The translations under genes and the position numbers were made by a program. From positions 1 through 57,912 of the forward strand of contig CALXPA010000001.1 in assembly GCA_944390185.1 (NCBI GenBank): 57,912 nt of DNA, written 5' to 3'. The number at the start of each line of letters is the position of its first letter. Within the stretch, counting starts at the first letter, position 1. Below, piece by piece: positions 22,914 through 32,531 of the stretch. Below the pieces are notes generated by a model. It was not told the DNA's origin. It searched no databases and saw nothing but the letters and a program-made list of their open reading frames with translations. Source of the stretch: an uncultured Alphaproteobacteria bacterium (lineage in GTDB: Bacteria; Pseudomonadota; Alphaproteobacteria; Rs-D84).

Positions 22914-23734
22914 AATTTATACCTGTCATCATTTATTACAATCACGGCCTTGCGACGCAGTTGTTTCAGTTGTTGATCTGCGATGAACATGGCCTGTTTA
23001 AATTTAGTGTTTTGTTCAATGATATCGTCCAGTTTACCATACTCGTCAGTCTTTTTCGTATCGCACACCAACAGCACGGACCGGTCAACCACCGGCGACC
23101 ACGTCAGCCGCGGCAGATTTACCACGCGTTCGCGAATATCTGTGGCCAGTTCATATTGGACCGCTGTAAATTTCTGTGGTGCCCCGCCCAGACGCCGTGC
23201 CATATCCATTGCGTCATCACAGCTGGTCGGTTTAGTCAATTGGGCCGCCACATCGGCGGGAATATCAATCAATCGCACAATAGTCATTTCAATCGGTAAT
23301 CCCTGGTCCAGGGCGATTTCTGTGCGCTGGGCGGCGACGTCGGCATCTGTGATGTCCACGGTTGGCAATATCGTGCGTGCAACGATAATCTGCCATGCGA
23401 TTTCCGCACGCAGCGCCGATTTCGCCATTGCGCGTTCAGTTGCCGATAAATCCCCCAGGTTCATTTTCTTTAATTCTGCGTCCACAACGTCATCATCTGG
23501 TACCGCATTAAAATTCGTTGCATAGGCCAGTTTTACGTTATCGTCAATTATGTTTTGCAGTGCCTGGCGTCGATTATCCGTGGACATTTTTCCCTGTTTG
23601 TTCATCAGTGTTACGCGTGCGGTGATATCTGCATCTGTGATTGGTGTGCCATTAACAGACGCCACAACACTGGCCCCCTGTGCCGGTACTGCAAACACCC
23701 CCAGTAATATCCCAATCATTATGATTTTTTTCAT
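22910..23734 (-). CDS. SurA-like periplasmic chaperone without a recognisable PPIase domain
   Basis: SurA delivers outer membrane proteins to the Bam complex. The 274-aa protein has a signal peptide (cleavage near AQG-AS), then the SurA N-terminal pattern VVASVNGTPITDADITARVTLM...RQALQNIIDDNVKLAYA. The segment where parvulin domains should lie (residues about 140-250) has no GxxLG or F-A-x-x-x-S core. The C-terminal helix QNTKFKQAMFIADQQLKQLRRKAVI fits the SurA end. At 274 aa it is much shorter than the 430 aa of E. coli SurA. The location between lptD and rlmN supports the assignment. Confidence 0.78.
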   Translation of the reverse strand: MKKIIMIGILLGVFAVPAQGASVVASVNGTPITDADITARVTLMNKQGKMSTDNRRQALQNIIDDNVKLAYATNFNAVPDDDVVDAELKKMNLGDLSATERAMAKSALRAEIAWQIIVARTILPTVDITDADVAAQRTEIALDQGLPIEMTIVRLIDIPADVAAQLTKPTSCDDAMDMARRLGGAPQKFTAVQYELATDIRERVVNLPRLTWSPVVDRSVLLVCDTKKTDEYGKLDDIIEQNTKFKQAMFIADQQLKQLRRKAVIVINDDRYKL

Positions 23735-23754
23735 TTTTGGCGTCCTTTGTTGTT

Positions 23755-25767
23755 TTAATAGCGTTGACCATTTATGCTCATCCCAAAGCGGAATTGAAAG
23801 GTCGTTGTTCCGACATAGTCTTCTTTGACGGCGTTATCCCGACGATATTCCACCGACAGGTAATAGCACGGATGTGTATAGAATATCCCGCCAGTATGCC
23901 GTTGGAATTCACCGTATGTCATGTTGTATATCGCATTAAAGCGCACCGACCAGCGGTCTGTCAATTGGATGCCAATCCCCGCCATTAATTCATTTATGTC
24001 ATCACCCATGGTATACGCATCGATAAATTGCTGGGACCATATGTGGCCGATATCGATATAGTTACGCGATGTCCCGATTATTGCGGTTGTTTCAATATGG
24101 CGCATAGACAAATCGTCCTGGGCCAGTCTGAACCGCGTGGCCAGGTCAATCCACTTCATATTATTGTATTCCAGTCGGCCGACATAATCCGATGCGCCAT
24201 TTCTAAATCCACTGTTTGGATCGGTTGTTGCGCGGTCGCGGAAATCATACGTCTGGCCCAAGAATAATTCGAACATATGTCCGTCCGGGTTAAATGCCGC
24301 ATATCGCACACCATAGTCGGCATACGTGCCGTTTTCCCACAGGTCCAGCCCAGCAAAACGATTATCAGAAAACAGCGTCGCATCGGACAACAACGCGCCC
24401 GCAGAATCATTGTCTATGTTCAGTTGATCTTTTTCTGTGTGACGCATAATAGTTAACCGTGCCCGGGGTTCAATAACCTGGGTCCATGTATCGGTCGGAC
24501 GAAACAGTGGTAATGACCATTCCAGGTAACCACTGGGCAAGAATCTGTTTTTCAATCCCGAAAATTCGGCGGTGTCGACCAAATCTGTCTTGTAGAAATT
24601 ATACAAGTCATATCGTGCCGATACACTGGCGGTCAGCCTGTTTCCACCCCACAGTGTCCATGGCGACACGATACGTGCATCGCCAATCATACGCTGGGAC
24701 GATGTGCCATCCCCCGATATACCCAATACGTCTGCATCCAATGTGACATAGGTTTCTTGGAACAGTGGTTGTGTCTGGTATGTGGCGCGAATGTTCGGCA
24801 AAATATTCCCAGATGGCGTGGAATAGTGCCCATATGTGCTGCGCAGTTCTTGGAATATATGTGCATCGGCGACGACGTATCCAGATTGACCGAATAATTC
24901 CAGGCGTGCCCCAGAATCCAAATACGGCTGGTCATTATAGAATCCATATTTCTGCAAAAACGTGTTATCAGACGCGCGTTCCAGAAATACTGTGGCGCGT
25001 GCATATTCGCCCAGTTCAATTACATCGTTGTTGAAAATATACCAACGACTTTCACCATCGCGATTGTGTGTGAACGCCCCATTTGTGCGATATTGCGAAT
25101 GGTCCAGGTTCAGCCGATGTTCTATTTGAAACAGTGGATTTTCTTCGGTCAGATATGATGTTGTAAACGTCATATCGTGCGTATCAGAAAACGCAATATA
25201 CAGCGGCAGATTTATCTGGGTCCCCATGTTGTTGGTGGAACCAAAATCCGGCATCAAAAATCCTGTTTTATGTCGGATGCCGGGGTCAGGCATTTCAAAG
25301 AACGGTAACCAGAATACCGGGATATTATACGTGCGTAATACAGGGTTATAGAATCGCAACATACGGCTGTCCATGTCATGCACGATTTTCTGGGTTGTGA
25401 TTTTCCATGCGTCACCGTATGCGTCACAGTTATCGCATGCAGTAAACGTTGCATTGTACGCGATTGTTTCAATACCCTGGCGTACAATGTTATCTGATTC
25501 CACATACACATGATCCCCCAGCCACAGTTTAATATCGTCACCTGATAAACTGTCGCCATCCTTGGACAGGTATGAATCGGTCAGTGTCATTCGCTGGCCA
25601 GAGGCATTAACAATTTCGGTATTGCCAGTGGTTTTTATTGTTTCTGTTTGCGCGTTATATTCGATTTTATCGGCGGTAATAGTTTTTGGTGTATCGACAT
25701 CAATTGCCGCCCCGTTCGCGGCAGTATATGTTGCATACACAATCAAAAATACGACCAGTTTTTTCAT
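23755..25767 (-). CDS. lptD: LPS assembly outer membrane protein LptD
   Basis: LptD with LptE inserts lipopolysaccharide into the outer leaflet. The 670-aa protein has a signal peptide (about 20 aa), an OstA/LptA-like jellyroll domain (TITADKIEYNAQTETIKTTG), a Cys pair TACDNCD, the conserved block VFWLPFFEMPDPGIRHKTGF and LMPDFGSTNNMGTQINLPLY, then a long beta-barrel ending in FQFRFGMSI. It is a little shorter than the usual 750-800 aa. Its start overlaps lptF by 4 nt. Confidence 0.95.
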   Translation of the reverse strand: MKKLVVFLIVYATYTAANGAAIDVDTPKTITADKIEYNAQTETIKTTGNTEIVNASGQRMTLTDSYLSKDGDSLSGDDIKLWLGDHVYVESDNIVRQGIETIAYNATFTACDNCDAYGDAWKITTQKIVHDMDSRMLRFYNPVLRTYNIPVFWLPFFEMPDPGIRHKTGFLMPDFGSTNNMGTQINLPLYIAFSDTHDMTFTTSYLTEENPLFQIEHRLNLDHSQYRTNGAFTHNRDGESRWYIFNNDVIELGEYARATVFLERASDNTFLQKYGFYNDQPYLDSGARLELFGQSGYVVADAHIFQELRSTYGHYSTPSGNILPNIRATYQTQPLFQETYVTLDADVLGISGDGTSSQRMIGDARIVSPWTLWGGNRLTASVSARYDLYNFYKTDLVDTAEFSGLKNRFLPSGYLEWSLPLFRPTDTWTQVIEPRARLTIMRHTEKDQLNIDNDSAGALLSDATLFSDNRFAGLDLWENGTYADYGVRYAAFNPDGHMFELFLGQTYDFRDRATTDPNSGFRNGASDYVGRLEYNNMKWIDLATRFRLAQDDLSMRHIETTAIIGTSRNYIDIGHIWSQQFIDAYTMGDDINELMAGIGIQLTDRWSVRFNAIYNMTYGEFQRHTGGIFYTHPCYYLSVEYRRDNAVKEDYVGTTTFQFRFGMSINGQRY

Positions 25768-26822
25768 TTTCTAAACAGTGCAAACAACACCCCGCCCAGT
25801 GTGACAAATATCCCGACTGTTAATAATACAAAATCAGTAACGCTATCAATCATATTAGACAGTGACATAAACGCCGACATTGCGACCGCCATGGCGGCAA
25901 CTGCGATGGCTGGTGCCACGCTGGCGCGTCGACGTAACAACGATGTCCGCAGCAATATCACCGTGCACAGTGCGGCCAGAATCAGGTTCATAATCGGTCC
26001 CAAGAATCGTGTTGCCAATTCGGCCAAAACCATTTCATGCTGTTTTTCTGATGGCGAATCCAACACAGATTTTACCAGCGTTAACGTCGGTATGCGGCGC
26101 ACACGAAAAGATGCCTCGTCCTCTTTATCGGCGACATTCAGGTCCATATCAAAACTGTCGAATGTTCCCGTGGTTAACGTATCGCCATTCGCCTGCAGTG
26201 AACCGTTGGTCATAACAATCGACAACCCGCGTGGCGTTGATACCAGTTTACCTTTTTCTGCGAATATTGTGACCGGTGTGGTATCGTCCCGCATGTCCGA
26301 CAGCATCACCTGGGACAGGTCGTGCCCAGATACCTTGTCTACATATACGACCAATCCATTGGTCAGTTGTGTGAACGCAGATTCTTGTAATTTCAGGTGC
26401 GCCAAACCATAGCGCAGATTCCACTGGGTACTGTAAAACAATGCCTGGGTTCGTGGAACAACCCACAGATTCAGCAGCATATGCACCAATGTCAGCACGA
26501 CCGCCATCCACAGTGCAGGGCGCGCAATCTGGGCCGGCGACAGCCCCGACGACGCCATAACGGTTACTTCGTTATCAGAAATCAACTTGTTATACACAAA
26601 TATTATCGCGATGAACGTAACAAATGGAATGATAATAGATATAATAAACGGTATCATCAACACCGTCAGGCCCAAAAAACTGGTCAATTCGATACCGTAA
26701 CTTAACAGCATTTTCATCATTGACATGATTTGCATCATCCATGCCAATCCTGTCAGTACCAGCAACAGCATTATAAAAATCGCGACCAGTTGACGCGAAA
26801 AATACCTGTTCAATATTTTCAT
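25764..26822 (-). CDS. lptF: LPS export ABC transporter permease (LptF/LptG family)
   Basis: LptF and LptG form the membrane part of LptB2FG, which extracts LPS from the inner membrane. The 352-aa protein has an N-terminal amphipathic start KILNRYFSRQ, three membrane helices, a periplasmic jellyroll domain (about residues 130-255) and three C-terminal helices. SDNEVTVMASSGLSPAQI is the coupling helix region facing LptB. The start at 26822 is preferred over 26858. It may be LptF or LptG; only one such gene is here, whereas alphaproteobacteria usually have both side by side. Confidence 0.9.
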   Translation of the reverse strand: MKILNRYFSRQLVAIFIMLLLVLTGLAWMMQIMSMMKMLLSYGIELTSFLGLTVLMIPFIISIIIPFVTFIAIIFVYNKLISDNEVTVMASSGLSPAQIARPALWMAVVLTLVHMLLNLWVVPRTQALFYSTQWNLRYGLAHLKLQESAFTQLTNGLVVYVDKVSGHDLSQVMLSDMRDDTTPVTIFAEKGKLVSTPRGLSIVMTNGSLQANGDTLTTGTFDSFDMDLNVADKEDEASFRVRRIPTLTLVKSVLDSPSEKQHEMVLAELATRFLGPIMNLILAALCTVILLRTSLLRRRASVAPAIAVAAMAVAMSAFMSLSNMIDSVTDFVLLTVGIFVTLGGVLFALFRK

Positions 26823-26908
26823 ATTCGTCAGTATAAAGCCCAAAATCACAACCGTCAAATATATTTAGCAAAATATGCGCCAAAAATCTGTAAAAAATCA
26901 GATTTTTC

Positions 26909-26936
26909 TTGCATTTATGCGATTCGTGAATATAAT
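26909..26936 (+). promoter_or_regulatory. Sigma-70 type promoter for nusA-infB
   Basis: TTGCAT, a 16-nt spacer, and TATAAT. The predicted leader is about 95 nt and holds a hairpin GCGGGGT/ACCCCGC at about 26965-26991 without a good T tract. Confidence 0.8.
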
Positions 26937-27039
26937 GACAGTGTTCTTAAAAGTTTTTTTAAGGGCGGGGTTGCCGGATGGGACCCCGCTCTTTCAGTAA
27001 AAAGCGGACGTACATAAAACAAATCGAAGGAGAATTATG

Positions 27040-28581
27040 ATGTCTTTTGTATCGATGCCCCGTCAAGATTTACTGTTGGCGATTGACTCTTTGGCCCAGG
27101 AAAAGCAAATTGACCGTGAAATCGTCATAGAATCACTAGAGGCAGCAATCGCCAAAATCGCCAAGCATAAATATGGCGAAGAATTTAATATCACGGCAGA
27201 AATTGACCGCAAAAATGGCGCAATTCATGTAAAGCGCCTGTTCGAGGTTATTGAATCCCCCGCGGCCAAGGGCGATGAATATGATGCAAATACGATGCTG
27301 ACGGTGGATGCGGCAAAAAAGTATGCTAAAAATCCACAGGTTGGCGACATCGTCGAAGATGCACTGCCGGAACCAGAATTTGGTCGTATGGCATTCCAAA
27401 CCGCCCGCCAGATTATGACGGCCCGCGTCCGCGATGCTGAAAAAGGACGCCAATACGAAGAATTCAAGGACAGTATCGGTGATATCGTCAGCGGTGTTGT
27501 CAAACGTATTGAATTCGGTAATGTCTTTGTCGATATTAATGGCAAGGCCGAAGGCTATATCAAGGGTACGGAATTAATTCCTGGTGAACGGCTGGCGGTG
27601 GGCGATCGGGTTCGTGCATTGATTATGGACGTTGCGCGGTCTAATTCCGGCCCCCAGATATTCTTGACACGTACACACCCAATGTTTATGGAAAAGCTGT
27701 TCGTCCAAGAAGTGCCCGAAATATACGAAGGGGTTATTAAAATCAAATCTGTGGCACGTGCCCCCGGCAGTCACGCGAAAATCGCGGTCGAAACCCAGGA
27801 TCCATCCATTGACGCGGTGGGTATGACCGTTGGTATCAAGGGTACACGTATCCAGCCTGTTATCAACGAATGTCACGGTGAAAAAATTGACGTTATTTTG
27901 TATTCTGATGACCCGGCGGTATTTATCGTTAATGCCATGCAGCCGGCCAAGGTCGCAAAAATTATCGTTGACGAAGATACACGCAGTGCGGCGGTTGTCG
28001 TTAACGAAGACCAACAGTCTCTGGCAATTGGGCGCCGCGGACAAAATGTGCGTCTGGCGTCGCAGTTAACCGGATGGAATATTGACGTCATGAACGAAGT
28101 CGAAGAACAAGAACGTCGCGCCAAAGAAGTCAAAGAAAAAACAGAATTGTTTATCAGTGGTCTGGATGTTGACGAAATGCTGGCGCATCTGCTGATTACC
28201 GAAGGATTCAGAACAATCGAAGAAATTGCCTTTGTTGATATCGGTGAACTGGAAAGTATCCAGGGCTTTAACGCGGAATTGGCGACAGAACTGCAAAATC
28301 GCGCCCGTGCGTATCTGCAGAAACAGGAACAAGAATACAAAGATGCCGGTCACCAATTGGGCATGGCGGACGATTTGTTAAACTTTGATTTTATCAAGCG
28401 GCCGATTATAATGCAATTGGGCAACGCCGGGATAAAATCACTGGGCGATTTGGCGGATTTGGATACAGACGAACTGATTGAAATTGTCGGCGAAGATAAT
28501 ATGAGTCCGCGTCTGGCCGGTCGCGTCATTATGAAGGCGCGCGAATTGGCGTATGGCATTACCCAGGGTGATGAAGAATAA
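27040..28581 (+). CDS. nusA: Transcription termination/antitermination factor NusA
   Basis: NusA binds RNA polymerase and nascent RNA, controlling pausing, termination and antitermination. The 513-aa protein has the polymerase-binding N-terminal domain, an S1 domain (DIVSGVVKRIEFGNVFVDINGKAEGYI), KH1 and KH2 (DVARSNSGPQIFLTRTHP; GIKGTRIQPVINECHGEKID; AIGRRGQNVRLASQLTGWNIDV) and C-terminal acidic repeat-like helix-hairpin motifs. AAGGAG is seven bases from this ATG and four from the ATG at 27037. rimP, which normally precedes nusA, is missing. Confidence 0.96.
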   Translation: MSFVSMPRQDLLLAIDSLAQEKQIDREIVIESLEAAIAKIAKHKYGEEFNITAEIDRKNGAIHVKRLFEVIESPAAKGDEYDANTMLTVDAAKKYAKNPQVGDIVEDALPEPEFGRMAFQTARQIMTARVRDAEKGRQYEEFKDSIGDIVSGVVKRIEFGNVFVDINGKAEGYIKGTELIPGERLAVGDRVRALIMDVARSNSGPQIFLTRTHPMFMEKLFVQEVPEIYEGVIKIKSVARAPGSHAKIAVETQDPSIDAVGMTVGIKGTRIQPVINECHGEKIDVILYSDDPAVFIVNAMQPAKVAKIIVDEDTRSAAVVVNEDQQSLAIGRRGQNVRLASQLTGWNIDVMNEVEEQERRAKEVKEKTELFISGLDVDEMLAHLLITEGFRTIEEIAFVDIGELESIQGFNAELATELQNRARAYLQKQEQEYKDAGHQLGMADDLLNFDFIKRPIIMQLGNAGIKSLGDLADLDTDELIEIVGEDNMSPRLAGRVIMKARELAYGITQGDEE

Positions 28582-28603
28582 ATTTTAAACGGAGTAAATT
28601 TAT

Positions 28604-31009
28604 ATGGCGACATTAACACTTGGAAAATCTGTAACAATTGATCAGGTGGCCAGTAAAAAGGGCGACGCGGTGTTCGTTGAACGCCGTCGTCGCGTTGTTG
28701 CCCCCGGCAGCAAAGAATTACGTGACGAACCTGTGGCACCGTCTGCACCGCATAATGCCGCAGATGAAAAGTTGCGTGCTGTATTGGCCGCGGCCCGTGC
28801 CCGCGAAGAAGAACGCAAACAGCGTGCCGCCGCCGAAGAGGCCGCGGCCCGTGCCCGTGCGGCTGAAATCGAACGCGAAAATCGCGAATATGAACAGGTC
28901 AAAGAACAATTGGCTGCACGTGAAAATACTGTCGCCGCACCCGATACATCATCGCCCGCGGTACCGGAACGTCAAAACGCTGGTGCGAAAAAGCAATTTA
29001 ATAACGCCGATGCGCCACGCGGCCGTTCGGGCCGTGACGACGATGATGATATGCTTGGGACACGTCCGTCTAAATTCGGTAATACCAAGAAAGAATTTAA
29101 GAAGTCAGGAAAAATATCCTTGCACGATATTGTAATTGGTGGCGATGATGACGATGATGAAATCGGATTGCGTGGTGCAAACCGTCGCCGGTCCGAAGCA
29201 TCGCTGAAGCGTTTTCGTGAAAAGGCCCGCGCCATATTCACCGCCCCGCAAAAGGTTGAACATGTTGTTACACTGGGCGATACAATAACCGTCAAAGATT
29301 TGGCCAACGCGATGGCGGAAAAGGTTGGCAATGTTATCAAGAAATTGATGGAAATGGGCATGATGGCGTCCCAGAACCAGTCTATTGATGCCGATACCGC
29401 CGAACTGATTGCCAGTGAATTTGGTGCCAAGGTAAAACGCGTGGATGTAAAGCCGTACGCGGACCAGTTGGAACGCGAACCAAATCCAGAAAATCTGCAG
29501 CCACGTCCACCCGTGGTTACGGTTGTGGGACACGTGGACCATGGCAAAACGTCACTGTTGGATGCGTTTCGTCATGCGAATGTCGCCGCGCGCGAGGCTG
29601 GTGGAATTACCCAGCATGTTTCTGCGTACGAAGTGAAAACAAAATCTGGTGCAATGATAACGTTTTTGGACACGCCGGGTCACGAAACATTTACTGCGAT
29701 GCGTGCACGTGGTGCCCAATTGGCAGATATTGTTGTGTTGGTTGTTGCGGCGAATGATTCTATTATGCCCCAAACCATAGAGGCAATAAATCACATCCGC
29801 GCGGCAAATGTTCCATTTATTGTTGCAATTAATAAAATCGATTTACCAGACGCAAACCCAGATCGCGTCAGAACAGACCTGTTACAGCAAGAGGTCCAGG
29901 TCGAAGAACTGGGGGGTGATGTGCAAAGTGTCGAAATATCTGCGACGAAACACATTGGCCTGGAAAAATTAGAAGAGGCAATTTTGCTGCAGGCGGGCAT
30001 AATGGACCTGCGGGCGGATCCGGATATGCCGGCCGCCGCCTATGTGGTAGAGGCCAAGATGGAACGCGGCCTGGGCGCGGTTGCGACGGTATTAATACGC
30101 CAAGGTACGCTGAAAATCGGCGATGTGTTTGTCGTTGGCGAAACATTTGGGCGTGTGCGCGGTCTGATAAATTCGACCGGTGAACGTGTAAAGTCTGTTA
30201 AACCGGGCCAGCCGATTGTTGTTCTGGGGCTGGACGCGGTGCCAAACGCCGGTGATGAATTGCGCGTCATGGATACCGAGGCCCAGGCCCGTTCTGTTGC
30301 GGCGTATCGTGTACAACAGGCCCGCGACAAGGCGAACGCGGTAAAGCGTTCATCGCTGCAGGAATTATTTGCACGTCGTGATGAAAACAAAAAACTGGTG
30401 CTGCCGATTGTATTGCGCGCGGATGTCCAGGGCAGTGTAGAGGCAATTACAGATATGCTGCGCACCATTAACACCGACAAGGTTGGCGTAGATATCCTGG
30501 CGGCGGGCGTCGGACAAATTACCGAAGGTGACATACGTTTGGCGTCGGCGTCTGGGGCGGTTATAATTGCATTTAATGTGCGTGCGGATGCCGCGGTGCG
30601 TGATATGGCGCGCAGTGCGGGTGTTGATATTCGCTATCACAGTGTGGTATATCGCATCACAGACGAAATCAAAGAAATCTTGGCCGGGAAATTGGCCCCA
30701 GAAAGAAAAGAGAACTTTATTGGATATGCCGATGTTATCGCGCTGTTCACCGTGGGCAAGGGCACACGTGTGGCGGGCTGTCGCGTATCCGAAGGTGTGA
30801 TAAAGAAAGACGCGTTCGTTCGTCTGTTGCGTGACAATGTCGTTATATACGATGGTAAAATTGGCGAACTGCGCCGCGAAAAGAACGAAGTACGCGAAGT
30901 ATCTGGCGCCGGCGTCGAATTTGGTATGTCATTTGACAAGTATAACGATTTAAAAGAAGGCGATCGTGTCGAATGCTATGAAGTCCAAGAGATTCGCGCC
31001 CAGTTATAA
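28604..31009 (+). CDS. infB: Translation initiation factor IF-2
   Basis: IF-2 is the GTPase that places fMet-tRNA on the 30S subunit and promotes 50S joining. The 801-aa protein has an N-terminal basic/acidic coiled-coil region (28 kb end, rich in A-R-A-R-E-E), an IF2-N domain (ITVKDLANAMAEKVGNVIKKLM), then the G domain with GHVDHGKTSLLDA, DTPGHETFTAMRARG and NKIDLPDANPD, and domains II, III and IV (ADVQGSVEAITDML; RVAGCRVSEGVIKK). It follows nusA by 22 nt. ylxR, which usually lies between them, and rbfA and truB, usually after, are not present. Confidence 0.97.
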   Translation: MATLTLGKSVTIDQVASKKGDAVFVERRRRVVAPGSKELRDEPVAPSAPHNAADEKLRAVLAAARAREEERKQRAAAEEAAARARAAEIERENREYEQVKEQLAARENTVAAPDTSSPAVPERQNAGAKKQFNNADAPRGRSGRDDDDDMLGTRPSKFGNTKKEFKKSGKISLHDIVIGGDDDDDEIGLRGANRRRSEASLKRFREKARAIFTAPQKVEHVVTLGDTITVKDLANAMAEKVGNVIKKLMEMGMMASQNQSIDADTAELIASEFGAKVKRVDVKPYADQLEREPNPENLQPRPPVVTVVGHVDHGKTSLLDAFRHANVAAREAGGITQHVSAYEVKTKSGAMITFLDTPGHETFTAMRARGAQLADIVVLVVAANDSIMPQTIEAINHIRAANVPFIVAINKIDLPDANPDRVRTDLLQQEVQVEELGGDVQSVEISATKHIGLEKLEEAILLQAGIMDLRADPDMPAAAYVVEAKMERGLGAVATVLIRQGTLKIGDVFVVGETFGRVRGLINSTGERVKSVKPGQPIVVLGLDAVPNAGDELRVMDTEAQARSVAAYRVQQARDKANAVKRSSLQELFARRDENKKLVLPIVLRADVQGSVEAITDMLRTINTDKVGVDILAAGVGQITEGDIRLASASGAVIIAFNVRADAAVRDMARSAGVDIRYHSVVYRITDEIKEILAGKLAPERKENFIGYADVIALFTVGKGTRVAGCRVSEGVIKKDAFVRLLRDNVVIYDGKIGELRREKNEVREVSGAGVEFGMSFDKYNDLKEGDRVECYEVQEIRAQL

Positions 31010-31050
31010 AAAAACATGGGGCATGTTGATTTTTCTGGTCAACGTGCCCC
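31010..31050 (-). terminator. Terminator between infB and the bamB-like gene
   Basis: An imperfect stem GGGGCATGTTGA/TCAACGTGCCCC at 31018-31050 is followed on the minus strand by TTTTTTT (31010-31016). Confidence 0.7.
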
Positions 31051-31061
31051 TAAAAATTCGC

Positions 31062-31790
31062 TTATGATATCAATGCGCCATCTGTGGCGTTTATTTTTTG
31101 CTTTCCAACTGTGATGATTTTATTGTCGTATTTTGGTTCTGCCTGGGCATCAACCGGTGTGCGCCAATAAACCGCACCATCAGATGTTCTGATTGCGTAC
31201 AGGTTATTGTCAGCTGCAACAACAAACGCCACATCATCGGTCACGATGAACGGCACCGCCACTGCAATATCCAGACACCACCGCTTGTTCCCATCCAGCG
31301 GGTTTATCCGACAAAACGCATCCCCCAGTCCGCCAACATACAGTGCGCCATCGTGCATAACCAATGGTGCAATAATGTCAACAATTGCGGCGCCACCGGT
31401 CATATTGCTGGGGCGAAAGACATCGGCAATCCATGCGATTTTGCGTGATTTTGGTGCGACCTTGACCACTTCGCCAGTGGTCAGACCGGCATAAACGTAC
31501 CCATGCGCACAGATTGGCTGCTGGTCGCTTTGCACGGCGTTATTTGTGGGGAAACCGCTGAAAATTTTTCTGTCCCCATCCCAAATAACATTGGATGAAT
31601 CCTGGGTATAATCACATTCGTCGGGCGTCGCCGTGTCAATCACATCAGGCAGATTTTCAACACTGGTATTCAACAGTGTTATATTGTTTGTGTCAAAGAC
31701 AGGGGTGCGTACACCTGGCAATATCGGGTCGTGTTCTGTACATGCGGACAACAGACCCAAACACACAGTAATGACGATAATTTTTCGCAT
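31062..31790 (-). CDS. BamB-like lipoprotein, short
   Basis: BamB is a beta-propeller lipoprotein of the Bam complex. This 242-aa protein has a lipoprotein signal (lipobox LSAC), then PQQ-type repeats, for example YVYAGLTTGEVVKVAPKSRK, LYVGGLGDAFCRINPLDG and NLYAIRTSDGAVYWRT. Only about four blades can be seen, against eight in BamB, which is usually 380-450 aa. It ends in DGALIS, in the middle of what looks like a blade. No remnant follows before infB. The neighbour upstream, YfgM-like, is the usual BamB partner, which supports the identity. It may be truncated or a naturally reduced form. Confidence 0.75.
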   Translation of the reverse strand: MRKIIVITVCLGLLSACTEHDPILPGVRTPVFDTNNITLLNTSVENLPDVIDTATPDECDYTQDSSNVIWDGDRKIFSGFPTNNAVQSDQQPICAHGYVYAGLTTGEVVKVAPKSRKIAWIADVFRPSNMTGGAAIVDIIAPLVMHDGALYVGGLGDAFCRINPLDGNKRWCLDIAVAVPFIVTDDVAFVVAADNNLYAIRTSDGAVYWRTPVDAQAEPKYDNKIITVGKQKINATDGALIS

Positions 31791-31813
31791 TTGATACACC
31801 CCCTTGATTCCAG

Positions 31814-32464
31814 CTAGCGCAATGTTTGGGCGGTGGACAAAATCAACGCCGGGGTATTTTCATCATTGATGATTACGTCCAGCCATTTATTTGCAGCATC
31901 GTGATTGCCATCCGCCAGATACTTTTGTGCCACCATTAACCGCGATGTGTAATAGTACGGCGAACTGTGCGTATCCATCGGCGCCAGATAATCTTCGACT
32001 GCGGCCGCGGTCATATCATCCCCACGCAGTCCGACAATATGTAAACGCGCCAAATCGCGCATGTCGCGGGTTGCGCCATCGTTGGCCAGCTTTTCCAGTT
32101 TTGTTACGTCGTTGTCCAACAAATAAGACTGGAACAGGGCCAAATCACCGGTTGCCCCGCGGGCGTTTTCGGCGACCGCATTCAGCATGGTTGCGTCCAT
32201 ATTATTTATCGCGGTTTCATATGTCTGGGCCACAGCGATTTTATGTGCACGATATGTGCGTACACCGATGACGACCGCGGTCGTTATAATCAGCACGGCC
32301 AGTGCGGCACCAATGATATACCGGGAATATTTTTTAACGAACGCCATGGTTTTTTCGTTGTTTACTTCTTCCCAAACCTCGCGATACAGGGCGTCTTCGG
32401 CGTATTCTTCGCGTGTTTTTTTCTTTGGTGCGATTTTTTTATTTCTTTCCAGAATTGATGCCAT
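31814..32464 (-). CDS. YfgM/TPR_21-family membrane-anchored protein
   Basis: The 216-aa protein has a charged N-terminus (KKIAPKKKTREEYAEDALYREVWEEVNNEK), a single membrane helix (YIIGAALAVLIITTAVVIGV, about residues 49-68) and a helical periplasmic domain with TPR character. YfgM in E. coli joins the Sec translocon and periplasmic chaperones. In alphaproteobacteria this gene is commonly directly upstream of bamB, as here (23 nt spacing). Der, usually next, is not present. Confidence 0.85.
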   Translation of the reverse strand: MASILERNKKIAPKKKTREEYAEDALYREVWEEVNNEKTMAFVKKYSRYIIGAALAVLIITTAVVIGVRTYRAHKIAVAQTYETAINNMDATMLNAVAENARGATGDLALFQSYLLDNDVTKLEKLANDGATRDMRDLARLHIVGLRGDDMTAAAVEDYLAPMDTHSSPYYYTSRLMVAQKYLADGNHDAANKWLDVIINDENTPALILSTAQTLR

Positions 32465-32494
32465 GGAAAATTCTCCTGTTTTTATTATGGTACC

Positions 32495-32522
32495 TTGATA
32501 AATCTTAATTTATTGCTATACT
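32495..32522 (+). promoter_or_regulatory. Promoter of rpoH, close to the start codon
   Basis: TTGATA, a 16-nt spacer and TATACT. The -10 box ends nine bases before the rpoH ATG, so the mRNA would have nearly no leader. Confidence 0.7.
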
Positions 32523-32531
32523 ATAAAAGTT

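Noticed and set aside
26940..27036. A riboswitch or small rimP remnant before nusA
   Set aside because: Only one simple hairpin without a T tract is visible; no known aptamer pattern or coding frame.
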